Shown here piece after piece: positions 10,852 to 22,699 of a stretch of DNA of 64,000 nt (positions are counted from its first letter, which is position 1; each line of letters opens with the position of its first letter). The position numbers were made by a program, and so were the translations under genes. Below the pieces are notes generated by a model. It saw nothing but the letters and a program-made list of their open reading frames with translations, was not told the origin of the DNA and ran no database searches. This DNA is from Platerodrilus igneus (taxonomy: Eukaryota; Arthropoda; Insecta; Coleoptera; Lycidae): the NCBI GenBank assembly GCA_036346225.1, contig JARFIW010000588.1:6763501-6827500 (forward strand), read 5' to 3'.

Positions 10852-12406
10852 GTAAGTATTAAACAAATTAAATGTTTAAGTGTGGTAGATTTACTTGATG
10901 ATTATTCTACTAGAATAGTTGCATCATTTTAAACATGACCCCAAAATTTTAATATTTTATATCAATGCTATATAATAAGGAATGAAAAGATCAAGTTATT
11001 ATATAACCAAGATGTTATTTGTATGTTAACAAATACCTGTATAAAGAAAAAGTAACATGTGGCTGGTTTAGCTATCGTTGCAATTATCAAATGGATCCAG
11101 TTCTCTCCTTACAACTTTCCAGTAGTTTTGCCATATATAGGTGACTACTATAAAGTATATATTCGACAGCACTGCTGAGTGTCATGTAGTCAGTTTTATA
11201 CCAAAAATCTATTTAGATGCTTTGTTGAAAATTTGCAAAGAGAGAAGAAAAAATCCAGTTTTGCTGTATTTATAGCTCGTCAGATTGATCTTTTTTCACC
11301 ACAAAGTCAAAAGTTTTGAAATCAAACACTATTCAAATATATGAAGTTGAAAATATATAACACATTCTCTTTTGTTGGCAACGTATAAGGAGAAAACCAA
11401 TGGTTGATTTTGCTGTATTTGCAGCTTATCAGATTGGCATATTTTGCTCTTCGCAACCAGTCATTGGTTGTTTTCTATATAAATTGCTAACAAACGCAGT
11501 GTTTAAAACTGATTTTTTGTTAGAAATAGACTACAGAGTCCTCAGGACGAAGTATTTTATAATAAAATTACTTACAACATTCGTTTTTGGATGTGGCAAG
11601 ACAGCTCTTTAAACTTTTTCTTTTCGTAAAGTTATAGCACGTTAAGCTGTAAAAGACTGGTTTTGTCTCATAACAATTTTGATTACTTGTTTTCTTTATT
11701 ATATTTATTTATACCATTTGTCATGTTGTTCTGTTTTAAGAGATGTATTAAAAGTACTTCACAAATAGTTATTTTTTTAAATGCTTATTGTAAACCAGTG
11801 CTTGTAATTTAATATTATGGCTTTGTTTGATTTAGTATTCTCGCTTATTTATTAAAAGACTTCAATTAATTTCCATTTAAATAGTAATATTCCATTAGAA
11901 ATGTTAAAATCAAAGTCGTAATTTTAATTTTGGAGTTTTGGTTAGATTAACTTTAGAAATTTTACAAGGTTAAATATAGCACACCAAACACACGTACATT
12001 TACTTACACAATCGGTTTATTGCTTATCGATTTTTTTCTTTAAATATATATCACATTTGTCGAAAAATCGAAATATCAGAAACTGTATTGTATAGACATA
12101 AGGAGCCTTGTTGAACCTCCGTCTTAATTGTTGTATAGAATTTTAAATTTCAACTAAATATAGGGTTTTCCATAAGAAAAACCTAACTTTGATGTGTCAT
12201 ACTTCTTGGGACACCCTGTATATTAAATAATATTTTTAAATTGTACCCACTATTGCTTCACACAATGTGGTGTTAAAAATGTTATACACTCTGTATTATT
12301 TTAACACATTAGTATCATGCAAGGTTATGTAATTCATTTATTTCTAGGTCGGGTACATGTAGGAAAAAAATTAATAGTTTTTAATTTTAGGAGCAAGTAT
12401 TTCACT
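10852..12406. repeat. Intron 5 start, with two copies of a short dispersed repeat
   Basis: About 11240-11300 and 11389-11450 share TTTTGCTGTATTT(A/G)(T/C)AGC and (C/T)(C/T)ATCAGATTG, and an inverted relative occurs at 42119-42190. Otherwise it is AT-rich and featureless. It continues to the LINE-tail cluster at 12407. Confidence 0.45.
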
Positions 12407-13289
12407 ATCATCATCATTAGGTCTTCAGTCATGGAATTGGTTAAACGCATACCCTAATTGTTTCCTAATCTGAACTAACCTACACATTGCCCTGAAATTG
12501 CCACAGTCTGCATCTTTCACTATCTGCGTGCAATAGTATGATCTAGGTCTACCTGTACCTCTTTTTCTCTCCTATCTCCGCTTGTTATATATCTCGCACT
12601 GTTTCTCAAAAATGCCTTCTATTTCTTTTATTTTTTGTTATTTTCCCCAGGTATTTTTATTCCTCTACTATTTCTATACCTCTTTGTTATTAGCTTTGTC
12701 TGTCCATGCTATCATCATCATACATCTTAAGCACAACATTCCAAAAGGCTTCTACCGTTTGTCTTCTCCTAATTGTCCTCATTTAATAAGCGTACTGTGC
12801 TGTGCTCCACACTTATGCTTTGAACAATTCTATTCTTATTCTGTTTGTTGTCTTTGAACTTAGCTGCTGCCCTTTCTTGTTAGATGCAGTTTGGTTCCCC
12901 TTCTATTGTTTTACAAATACACACCGTATTTCCCCAATATTCAGTGATATGTGAAGGTTTCCCAACACTTGAACATTTGCCGAATTAATAGTTTTCCAAT
13001 ATATCCTTTCTCACAATCAACATCAGTTGCAAATATTTCAAAACCAACATCTGTAGTTGTATATAATATTCAAGAGATTTAGGTGCAATTACTTTTTTCG
13101 CCATTAGGTCCTCTTGAAACTGATTGGACGGGTACCTCCACTTATTTCTATTCTGAGCTAGCCTACACAGTTCCCTAAAATTTCCACAGCATAGATACAG
13201 CTCGGTTCCTTTCCTATTGTTTTCTAATTATATGCCCTATTTCATCGAGATTCAGTGGTATGTGAAGGGGGGTAAGCAGCCTCTACTAT
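12407..13289 (-). mobile_element. LINE 3'-end fragments in tandem, minus strand
   Basis: On the minus strand, 12890-12560 encodes degraded RT C-terminal sequence (MMMIAWTDKANN, related to RRMMKMSWTDKV in the next array), and 12560-12407 the tail with RPRSYYCTQIVKDAD. At 12890 this coding part is fused directly to a 3' UTR-like segment ending in GAAGGGGAACC. A second coding tail (13250-13135) and UTR segment repeat the order. The pieces are several head-to-tail 3' ends of one non-LTR family. Clade is not resolved. Confidence 0.7.
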
Positions 13290-13363
13290 GCCCAAGCTCC
13301 CGGGTTCGAATCACGACAAGGTTCGCTTGAAAAATGTTAGGCGAGCATTTTTCACAAAAATGT
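13290..13363 (+). mobile_element. tRNA-like SINE, 5' piece
   Basis: Contains CCCGGGTTCGAATCACGA, a good tRNA B-box, then CGCTTGAAAAATGTTAGGCG and AGCATTTTTC. The same block opens the fuller copies at 35475-35753 and, inverted, at 49298-49558. It is cut off after about 75 bp and lies exactly between the minus- and plus-oriented LINE arrays. Confidence 0.7.
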
Positions 13364-14735
13364 GGTACTACAGACGAATGATGAAGATGTCATGGACAGA
13401 CAAAGTTAAGAACGAAGAGGTACTAAGAATGGTAGGGGACGAAAGAAATATGTGGAAAACGGTAAAAAAATAGGAGAGATAGGATGATAGGCCACATACT
13501 ACGGCATGAGGGAATAGTGCGGAATATACTAGAAGCAGAGATAGGAAAAAAGAGAAGAAGAGGCAGACCTATGTTAGACTACTGCACACAGATAGTGAAA
13601 GATGTAGGCCATAGGAGTTTCAGGGAAATGTATAGGCTTGCTCAGAATAGAAATCAATGGAGGTACGCATCCACCCAGTCCCAAGATGGATAAATTAATG
13701 ACGAAGAAAGTAACTGCACTTAAACATGATATTTATTATAAACAACTACAAGTATTGTGTGGGCAATATTGTCGAATAATGATAATTGCATGAAACCATT
13801 TACTGGAAAACTATTATTTCGGCAAACGTTTAAGTGTTGGGGGATCTTGGCAGCCACAGGCTGCTTAACCCCCTTCAATGAATCTCAGTGAAATAGGGCA
13901 TAAAATTAGAAAACAATAGAAGGGGAACCGAGCTGTATTGCTGTGTAAGAATGTCAGGGAACTATGTAGGCTAGTTTAGAAAATAAATAAGTGCAGGTAC
14001 ATGTCCAACCAGTTTTGAGACGGAAAGCCCAATGACGAAAAAATAAGCGCAGATAAATCTGATGATTAGTATAAACAACTAGTTGGTGGTTGCGAAATAT
14101 CTGCAACTAATGTTGACTGTGCGAAAAGATATATTGGAAAAAATATTAAATTGGTAAATGTTCAAGTGCTGGGGGAACTTGGCAGCCACAGACTGCTTAC
14201 CCCCGTCGCAACCACTGAATGTCGGAGAAATAGGGTATATAATTGTAAAACAATAGAAGGGGACCGAACTGCATCTAACAAGAAAGAACAGTGCCTATGA
14301 TGAAAGACAACAAACATAGAACAAAAAGTTGTTGAAAGCATATGTGTAGAGCACAGCACAGACAGTGTGTCTACGAAATACGTGCAGTCTGAAAAGCAGA
14401 CAGAAGAACAGTAGCAGTCTTTGAAATGCCATGCTTCAGATGTATGAGGATGGACAGACAAAGGTAATAACAAATAGGTTATAGAAACAGTAGGGGAACA
14501 AGAATATCAATGGAAAAAAAATAGGAGAAATAGAAGGGCAGAATACGTTCTAAGACATTTTTGGGGAATAGTATGGGATATATGACAAGCAGAGATAGGA
14601 AAAAAGAGGTTGATGTACACCTAGATCAGATAGTGATAGATGCAGACTGTGCAAATTTCAGGGAAATTTGTAGGTTAGTTCAGAATAGAAAACAATGATG
14701 GTACGCGTCTAACCAGTTTCAGCACTGAAGACCTA
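13364..14735 (+). mobile_element. LINE 3'-end fragments in tandem, plus strand
   Basis: 13364-13693 encodes, in two frames, RRMMKMSWTDKVKNEEVLRM and then MIGHILRHEGIVRNILEAEI, KKRRRGRPMLDYCTQIVKDV and NRNQWRYASTQSQDG, the typical C-terminus of an insect LINE ORF2. UTR segments ending CAATAGAAGGGGAACC occur at about 13790-13930 and 14130-14260. Each is followed not by a new 5' end but by more ORF2 tail sequence (13945-14035 and 14262-14735). This mirrors the minus-strand array to the left. Confidence 0.75.
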
Positions 14736-15140
14736 ATGATGATGAAGTTCTCCTTACTTATTTGTATTCTAGTTTTTGATTTAATTTCCCCTCCTTTACA
14801 TACTAGTACCCTACTTTTATTTTTGTTAATTTTCATACCATATCTCTCTGTTAGATCTGTTTCCATTTTATTAAGAGCAGCTTCTAACTTTTCCATGCTA
14901 GGTGCTAAAATACCACTATATCGTTTGCAAATCTAAGCATATCACCCTTTTGTCTCTGCATACTAATTCGAAATGTCTTCCTGCATTTGACAGTATTCAT
15001 TGCCTCTTCGATGTACAAGTTAAAAATTAACGGCGATAGGGCAAATCCCTGTCTTACTCCTTTCCTAATATCTACTTCTCTACGTTCCTGCTCTAATATT
15101 ACAGCTGTTTGCTCTTTATATGAGTTCTGTTACGGCTGGT
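14736..15140 (-). pseudogene. LINE reverse transcriptase fragment (same family)
   Basis: On the minus strand GVRQGFALSPLIFNLYIEEA (RT motif B region) reads near 15070, a degraded FA(N)DIVVF in place of FADDIV near 14950, then MEKLEAALNKMETDLTERYG and MKINKNKSRVLVCK (thumb). Catalytic FxDD has Asn for the first Asp, and a stop follows. It lies back to back with the plus-strand array. Confidence 0.8.
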
Positions 15141-15998
15141 CCAGCGTCTTATAGAGTTTCTGCTTGCACCACTTACCGTCTTTAATTAGACAGAGTCTAA
15201 ATTTGTCTTTTTAAGAAATAAGGATGCTTAAATATCAAACTTACTTTATATCCAAAACTTAATAATTTATTTGGTCCATTTTTTATGAAATATTGACAAC
15301 ATAAGAAATTAGATGTTTTTATTAAATTCATTGACGCGTTTCAACAATAAAGTACTTAATAATCATAATAGCTCAAAAAGTATTAGTTCTTGGTCAATAA
15401 TTTGATCCGTAAAGACATTAATTGTTCATTTTTCCAAGTCGGATAGTTGATGTGGTTCACAAGATAATTTAATAAACCCTATATATTTCAGAAATAACGT
15501 TCTAGAACAATTCTACTAATCTTACAAACACATGTTGAATCTAACTAATAATTACTTGTATGTTAACAAAATCAAGTAATTAAACCACTTTTCAAAAAAA
15601 AATTTTTTAAATATGAAACTAGATATCACCAAAATTGCATTGCAGGTATAGACAGACAGAAGGCGCATGCTATATACTGACCAAGGCTTGAATTCACATA
15701 CTTGTAATTCATAAAATTGAAATGATGTATAATTTTTTACTTTAACCTGTATAAACGTTTGTTTACATTATATTCCTAGATGGTAAATATTTTAGATAAC
15801 CCAGATAATTACCTAAGCTAAATAAAATATGAACTTTGGAGACATTTAATCTAATTGTGAACTTTAACTTCAGCGTGTGGTTGATGAGCCAAATAAGTAA
15901 GATGTCAGATGCTACTAAGCTTATATAAAAATTAGACTGTCATCGACGAAGGTTTAGAGACCTTAGGCATTAATTGGCATTTCAACAGAAAAAAGCTT

Positions 15999-16001
<3 letters not shown>
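15141..16001. other. Intron 5, nothing recognised
   Basis: AT-rich sequence without coding motifs or clear repeats. Confidence 0.45.

Positions 16002-16035
<34 letters not shown>
16002..16035. repeat. (TA)n microsatellite
   Basis: About 17 TA units. It sits at the outer edge of the left arm of the inverted pair. Confidence 0.95.
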
Positions 16036-16041
<6 letters not shown>

Positions 16042-18060
16042 GGATTCAAAGGGTTAAATTTAGGATAAACAATACATTTTCAACCACCCTGTATAGAGAA
16101 AAGGACAAATTATTTACGTGCAAAATTTATTTAATTTATAGGGAGAATGGACAAGTATTGACGTATTTTTATAATTAATGATTGAAAGGTTAAAAGTACA
16201 TAAGGAAAAACGTTTTTAAAACAAATAGAATACGCATAATTAAATTTTAATTTAGTTTAATTCAACAGGTGAAAGCATAGAGAAACCCACTAGGGCAAGA
16301 AAATCAATAAATCCAAGGCAAAAGTTTTCTTAGTAACAAGCAAAAGTCAGTTGTATCGGATACGACGAAATATAAAATCTAGGAATTGTTGTGGTAAACG
16401 GGCGATAATTAATGAACACCTGTGTTTTTAAAAAAGGTTACATTCGTCGAATTTATGAGCATATTAAGACAGGATTTCATAGAAAATATTTTCAACCGTC
16501 CGTTTAGTTTGAATAACAAGCTAATAAAGTTCTTAAAGAGCAAGGGAAATGCACGATCGGATATATACTACAGATAGAGACAGGGATAAAAGCATTGGTA
16601 TTGAAAACGCACGTACTAATACACGTGGAGTGGAGATGAGCTGTCAGCAATATCGATTTTCTATAACGCAAGTGGGGTTTTGAACGCGACAGCAGACATG
16701 CATCAGACAGAGATAAAGATAGTACAGGCGGAGTTTTATATTGACAGAGGATATTATCATTGGTTAAGAACCGACAGTTTACAAACATAGACGAACGCGA
16801 CAGGTGGAAGCGATTTCGCATACGTACGGCACGAGGACGGAGTAAATTTCAGGAATTTGCAACACGGTTGTATCAAAATTAGTAGAATTGAAATTTGAAA
16901 ATAAGCTTTTCATGTGAAGTGTGTTCGGGGGTAGCATTTTGAACTAATATAAATACTGAACGGAAATTATAAGGGCTCTTTTTGTCCTCTTTGTCTTCTC
17001 GTCGCTTTTATACTACTTTACTACGATAGACCAACATTATAGTAGAGTTTTGGTTATGTGAGTATTAGATATGTTCATAATACAGTAAATGTAGTGCTAG
17101 CACGTTTAAATTATTAGTAGTGGCCTTCTATTTATTAACGCGAAATACGAGTAGTGCATATTAAATTAATAGAGGTCTGGCTACTACTACACTAAGCTAG
17201 AAAATCAATAAATACAAGCATAATATACGTGGGTAAGCATCACAAACAACCAGAATTGTATGCTGTTATGGAATGGTACTTTGAAACGAGGCGCTGGCTC
17301 GCAAATGGGGTATCGTCTGTGAATCTGTTATGTATCACAGTGCATGATCACGAAGCCAAGGTGTTCTGGTGATCGACGTCGAAGCAATGGAAGCCTGAAG
17401 CATTCTCCAGGTAAATTATTTCAAATTTCTGTTGTCTGATAAAATTTTGAAAAATTTTGGTGCTGTGTGAATGAATTTTGAGGTCTATTTATGGTTATAT
17501 AAACTTATTGGAAAAGATACATGTACTGGACAATCTACTGGGGCTTAAATATTGGAAAAAGGTGTATTTAAACTTACTAAATGTTATTCTGAATATAAAT
17601 TAGATTGTAAAGGGTAAACGGGTCTATAACTTTTGTATTAATCTATGCAAGGTAGAAGGCATATACTAAATAAACTGGGTTATTATGAGCTCACCATACT
17701 CCAGTGTACAGTCAATGTAGGGTAATATGTGGGGCCCATCTACTCATATCTCATTAAATTTGTTTGCAAATAAGTAGAAAATCAAGGACTTTAAAACATA
17801 TCACATTTTGAGTTTGTAATAGTGTACCAAACTGTTTTTATACATGTGAATAATTTGTCTGTAAATAGCGGTAAATTAAAGATTGTATGATTGTTGTATT
17901 ATTTGGTGATTTTATTGAATGGTGTGCGAGTGTGAAGGAAGAATGGTTGTGTATTTAGGTATCCGAGAAGAGGCACAGCTGAGCTAGCCAGGGAAGCTGC
18001 TGAAGATTTTTGAAGCAGAAAGTAACAGGGTAAGGAATTTGATTTTGAAATTTTTGAAGT
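16036..18060 (+). repeat. Left copy of ~2-kb non-coding repeat (inverted pair)
   Basis: By eye, blocks of this stretch are related in order to the reverse complement of 20800-22690: CACCCTGTATA near 16090, GAACACCTG(T/C)GT near 16415, ACACGTG and CAATATCGATTTT near 16620-16660, GGGTTATTATGAGCTCACCA near 17680, GATTGTATG(A/T)TTGTTG near 17880 and a GAGCTAGCC block near 17975. A TATA-like AATATAAATACTGAACGG lies near 16950 and several sequences resemble splice donors (CCAGGTAAAT at 17409, CAGGGTAAGG near 18027). No protein-coding capacity was found. Confidence 0.6.
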
Positions 18061-18197
18061 TTTGTAAAATTTTATGTTGACCCAAGGTGGGGCACGAATT
18101 TTGATACTGAATTTAGGCGACTGTCTCGACTTCCACTGCACTTTTATGACGGCCCAACGCTGGGGCTTGATGTTTAAGACTGTCCCAACTTCCACGG

Positions 18198-18200
<3 letters not shown>

Positions 18201-18240
<40 letters not shown>
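18201..18240. repeat. (TA)n microsatellite
   Basis: Twenty TA units between the left repeat arm and the Penelope-like pair. Confidence 0.95.
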
Positions 18241-18246
<6 letters not shown>

Positions 18247-18388
18247 GATTTGACAAAATGTCAAGTAATTACGAACTGCTTTAAATAAAAACTACTTGTT
18301 GTTGGATATAATTATTGGGAACTATTTAGTTCGAAATGAAATGCTTGAGGTAGAATGTATTTATTTATATACCTGACGTTTGAATCCT

Positions 18389-18902
18389 TTTTGACTCTTT
18401 TCAAGGCTACAATGGTGACAGTTAAAATACAATTAGGTACATAATAGAAAAACTTACATATAAATTTACATCAGCATTTTAACTTCAACTAGCAAAATCT
18501 TAACAAATTCAAACTTTAATAACAATAAAACTATAAAGAAGAATAAAACTAAATATTAATCATTAATGTAAAAAAATTTGTTTGAAACTTATCGAAAAAT
18601 TAAATAAATGTCAAATTTAAATTAAGGCATACGCCTTCTAAGGTATCAAAATTATAATGTCTATGAAACGAGGATTGCATTTCTAACTATTAAATTTATA
18701 TAGCGAAGTGTAAACCGCACTTAGGTTGTCTATATCACTTTTTGAATTTAGATTGTTTTTAGTTCTGTTTATATGATAAGATTCTAAAAAAAGTCTTTTT
18801 TTGTAGTCACGTTCAACTTCCATTATTTTTGTTGTTCTTTTTTTGGATGTTTTGTGTGGGATCTTTAACTAGAATATCGTATGTGTTGGTGTCGTTTAAA
18901 AG
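18389..18902 (-). mobile_element. Penelope-like element, internally deleted inverted copy
   Basis: 18389-18830 is the reverse complement of 20317-20761 (end of the ORF and the 3' UTR) and 18831-18902 is the reverse complement of 18923-18990 (start of the plus copy). Read on the minus strand it is therefore a Penelope-like copy whose middle (equivalent to 18991-20316) is missing. It meets the plus copy head to head across a 20-bp spacer. A few substitutions separate the copies. Confidence 0.85.
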
Positions 18903-18922
18903 TACATAGACAAGTCTTTAGA

Positions 18923-20761
18923 ACTTTTAAACGACACCAACACATACGATATTTTAGTTAAAGATCCCACACAAAACATCCAAGAACAACGAACACATCC
19001 AATATTTATTTGATAAAAAGATGATCAGCACCGAGGTTAAAAATCAACTAAAAGTCAACAACGCGTTCCTGGAAAATATTATGGACTACCGAAACTACAC
19101 AAGCCTACAATGGAATTGCGACCAATCATTTCCTCTATTGATACACCAACATATCCTTTAGCTAAATGGCTAGCCGATATTCTCAGCAAAGCTTTTCCAA
19201 TTACAACAGGATACAACATCAAGGACAGCTTCAACTTTGTTACTAAATTTAAAAATTTTCATTTACCAAATAATCACATTTTAATTTCTTTGGATGTTAA
19301 ATCACTATTCACCAACATACCACTCGATCTAACACAAAAATCATAACAAAAAGTGGGATTTAATATCACCACACTGTAATTTATCTTTAGACAGTTTCAA
19401 AAGTTCAGTCAGTTTGATATTTAATAACATGTATTTCTGCTATGAAAAAAGATTTTATTTACAAAAATTTGGTACACCTATGGGTTCTCCTCTCTCTCCA
19501 ATTCTTGCTCAAATTGTGATGGATTCTTTGATTGACGAAGTCTTATCACAACTACCGTTCCATCTTCCATTTTTTGCAAAGTACGTTGATGACATCGTGT
19601 GTAGCATCCCGAAAATATGATTGACATTGTGTTACCACTTACAATTTACGTATGAAATAGAGGTGGACCGAAAAACTCCTTTTCTTGATACTGTTGTCAT
19701 ACGAGACTCTACAAATATTATCAAGTTTGACTGGTATAAAAAACCAACAAATTCAGACCGTTACCTAAATTATTATTCTGATCATTGTTACCAACACAAA
19801 ATAAATACTATCCTGGCCATGAAGAATAGAGTTCTTAAAATATGTGATTCCGAATATCTACACAAAAACCTTTTGGAACTTCAACGTACCTTTATTAACA
19901 ACGGCTTTCCTAAATCCACAGTGAATAAAATTTTATTTACAGACGCCAATACAACAGAAGTTAAACCGAAAAAAACTCAACTCGCTACCACTCATAAGAC
20001 CATCCCTTACATTCACAAACTCTCTCCATCTTTAGCAAGAATTTTAAAGCGCAATAATATCAAAATTACGTATACTTACAACAAATCAATAAAAAATCTA
20101 TTTACTCGAGTCAAAGATAAGACAGACCGACAATGGTTAAGCAACATCGTCTATCAAGTAAAATGCTCGTGTGGGGGCTTATACGTTGGACAAACAAAAC
20201 AGTACCTTTGCAGAAGGTTAACACAACACAAAAGTGATGCCAAACTAGGAAAGATGTCATGCGCACTAGCGTCACATGTCCAAACCACTCACCACAACCC
20301 CAATTTTGTTGATGTGAAAATAATGGAAGTTGAACGTGACTACAAAAAAATACTTTTTTTAGAATCTTATCATATAAACAGAACTAAAAACAATCTAAAT
20401 TCAAAAAGTGATATAGACAACCTAAGTGCGGTTTACACTTCGCTATATAAATTTAATAGTTAGAAATGCAATCCTCGTTTCATAGACATTATAATTTTGA
20501 TACCTTAGAAGGCGTATGCCTTAATTTAAATTTGACATTTATTTAATTTTTCGATAAGTTTCAAACAAAATTTTTTTACATTAATGATTAATATCTAGTT
20601 TTATTCTTCTTTATAGTTTTATTGTTATTAAAGTTTTAATTTGTGAAGATTTTGCTAGTTGAAGTTAAAATGCCGATGTAAATTTATATGTAAGTTTTTC
20701 TATTATGTACCTAATTGTATTTTAACTGTCACCATTGTAGCCTTCGAAAAAGAGTCAAAAA
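18923..20761 (+). mobile_element. Penelope-like retroelement, plus copy
   Basis: Encodes a 5'-truncated RT followed by a GIY-YIG endonuclease (see the coding entry), the architecture of endonuclease-positive Penelope-like elements. These insert by target-primed reverse transcription and often carry direct or inverted terminal duplications, as here. The 3' UTR from 20464 ends near AGAGTCAAAA at 20751-20760. Confidence 0.85.
19030..20463 (+). pseudogene. Penelope-like RT and GIY-YIG endonuclease, broken
   Basis: YGLPKLHKPTMELRPII begins near 19080 (RT entry motif of this class). ILISLDVKSLFTNIPL near 19280 carries the motif A Asp, GTPMGSPLSPILAQIVMD near 19470 is motif B and FAKYVDDIVCSIPKI near 19580 has the YVDD catalytic pair. 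From 19621 a 280-codon frame holds the thumb and linker, then VKCSCGGLYVGQTKQYLCRR near 20160-20215, the GIY-YIG nuclease core, with a Cys pair before it. Stops or shifts occur at 19344 and 19618, so the copy cannot make one full protein. The N-terminus is missing. Confidence 0.88.
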
Positions 20762-20799
20762 TTTCCAAAAATTTAAATAAGTCATAAAAATATTGCTTA

Positions 20800-22690
20800 C
20801 CCGTTTTCCTCTCTTCCTCAGATGAACGGCCTTCTTCAACTGCTTCCGGCTAGCTCATTAGGACCTCCTTTTGGATAGCTATATTCATTCATATATCCTA
20901 TCATTTACGCACACGCCCAATAAAACCACAAAATACAACAAACATACAATCTTTTATTTATTCCTATTTACAAATGCAATTCATTATTATTTTATTGTTC
21001 ATGTTACACTTCAGTAATTTTTTCTTTGTAATGTCCTGTATTTAATTTTTAAATCATCAAACACATAAAATGTACTCGGAGTAAATGGACCTTGAATAAT
21101 ACCTTCTCTAAAATTCCTTCATTATAATTTATTTATTTATTTTAATACTCTGCGTAAACTGTGGGATATGGTGAGCTCATAATAACCCAATTAATGTATG
21201 CCCTTGTACTTTGCATACTCTAAAACTTAAAAAAAACAAAGCCATGTACTCTTCACAAAATTTCACGTTCTGATGGAATGTTTAGAAGCTTTCTAGACAC
21301 CTTCAATTTCTAGTTGAATACCGTAATAAAGTTATTTACAAAAATTCTGTTCAATACTCAAATAATTCACAATACCTTGAAAAACACTCTCATACGCCAC
21401 CCCAATATTTACAGTTTATAGGAATCACAATGTTAAATCGGTACCTGGAATTTCTAGAAGATCTTCGCCCTGTAGATGTTGCCATGTAATTTTCTATCTG
21501 ATCGGCAGGATGTTTCTCTCAATTACTAGACGACTTCCATTTCAGTTGATCCCCCAACGCCTCCTCGGTGTAACTAAATTTCAAATTTCATTTCACAGTA
21601 ATCTACGTTACTTAATGTCCCGACACGAGTTGATTAAAAATTATAGGTGATACCTCAATAAGATAATCTCGGCACATTAACCGCGTTTTAATTAATTTAG
21701 AGGCTATCACTAAGCAATACACGTTAAATTATTTGTTAATACTTACAACTCATGTTTAACTTTCATATGTGCTTTCGGGACGATCGAAATAATAAGACAC
21801 GAAGTTAAAAGACAAGAGAGCGAGTCCTAGTTCTCTCGAGTATTTATGTCGTTCGACTGTAACCTCTCCAGGCCCCCAATTACCTGAAATCCCACTCACA
21901 ACAACACATTCTCACAATTTTGCACTCAACCCCAATTTCAAATCTGCGAATTTCCGTACCTCGTTATAAAATTACAAGAAAATCACGCTACACTATCCTC
22001 GTGTCTATGCCAAGTTGAACTAACATATCGACCAATCATAGACTTAATGACGTTTCTCCAATCCCTCCTCTACTATTGTGGTCGCATGCTTATACGTTTT
22101 CTCCGTTTCAGTTTAACCTTACTTGAGTGGTTGAAAAATCGATATCCTTGCTTGTTTACTGTTTACACACGTGGACTGTCTGCGTGCGTTAAATAACCCT
22201 CTTATTAGCATTTCCCGTGAATATAAGCGACGGTTTATCGGATGTTCTCTGTAACCATTTGTTATCTACACAATTTAAGCAGAACTTGACCTTTAGAAAA
22301 ATACGCAGGTGTTCAATCGTGATATTTTAACTAACACTTCTACGATTTGGATTTTCCACGTATTTTAACCCTCTTGATATATTTGTACGTTAGCAAATGC
22401 ATCTCATTTTGTATTATTGGGTTTTTAAACGCTTTTATGCATATTATACATCAATACTCGTTCAATTAATTGAAATTAATTACTAAATTAATGGCATTGG
22501 CTTCTACCCTTTAATTTCTTTGCAAACCTACTTAAATTTCATTAATTATTTATAAAATTTCATTAATACCGGATACTTAAAAATGAATTAACTAATATAA
22601 TTTCCGCACGTACTTTCTGGTTGTTCCTTTATACAGGGTGTTTTGAAATTGCTTTGTTTATATTTATTTTTGATTTTTTAAAACCACTAT
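20800..22690 (-). repeat. Right copy of ~2-kb non-coding repeat (inverted pair)
   Basis: The reverse complement carries the same ordered blocks as 16036-18060: a TATACAGGGTG end near 22635, ACACCTGCGTATTTTTC near 22310, CCACGTGTGTAAAC near 22165, a TGAGCTCATAATAACCC block at 21172-21189 and a GGCTAGCTCATTAGG block near 20850. The copies are clearly diverged, with many indels. It is non-coding. Confidence 0.6.
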
Positions 22691-22699
22691 AATATATAT

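Noticed and set aside
16504..16821. 105-codon minus-strand frame
   Set aside because: Lies within the left copy of the ~2-kb repeat and is not preserved in the inverted copy.
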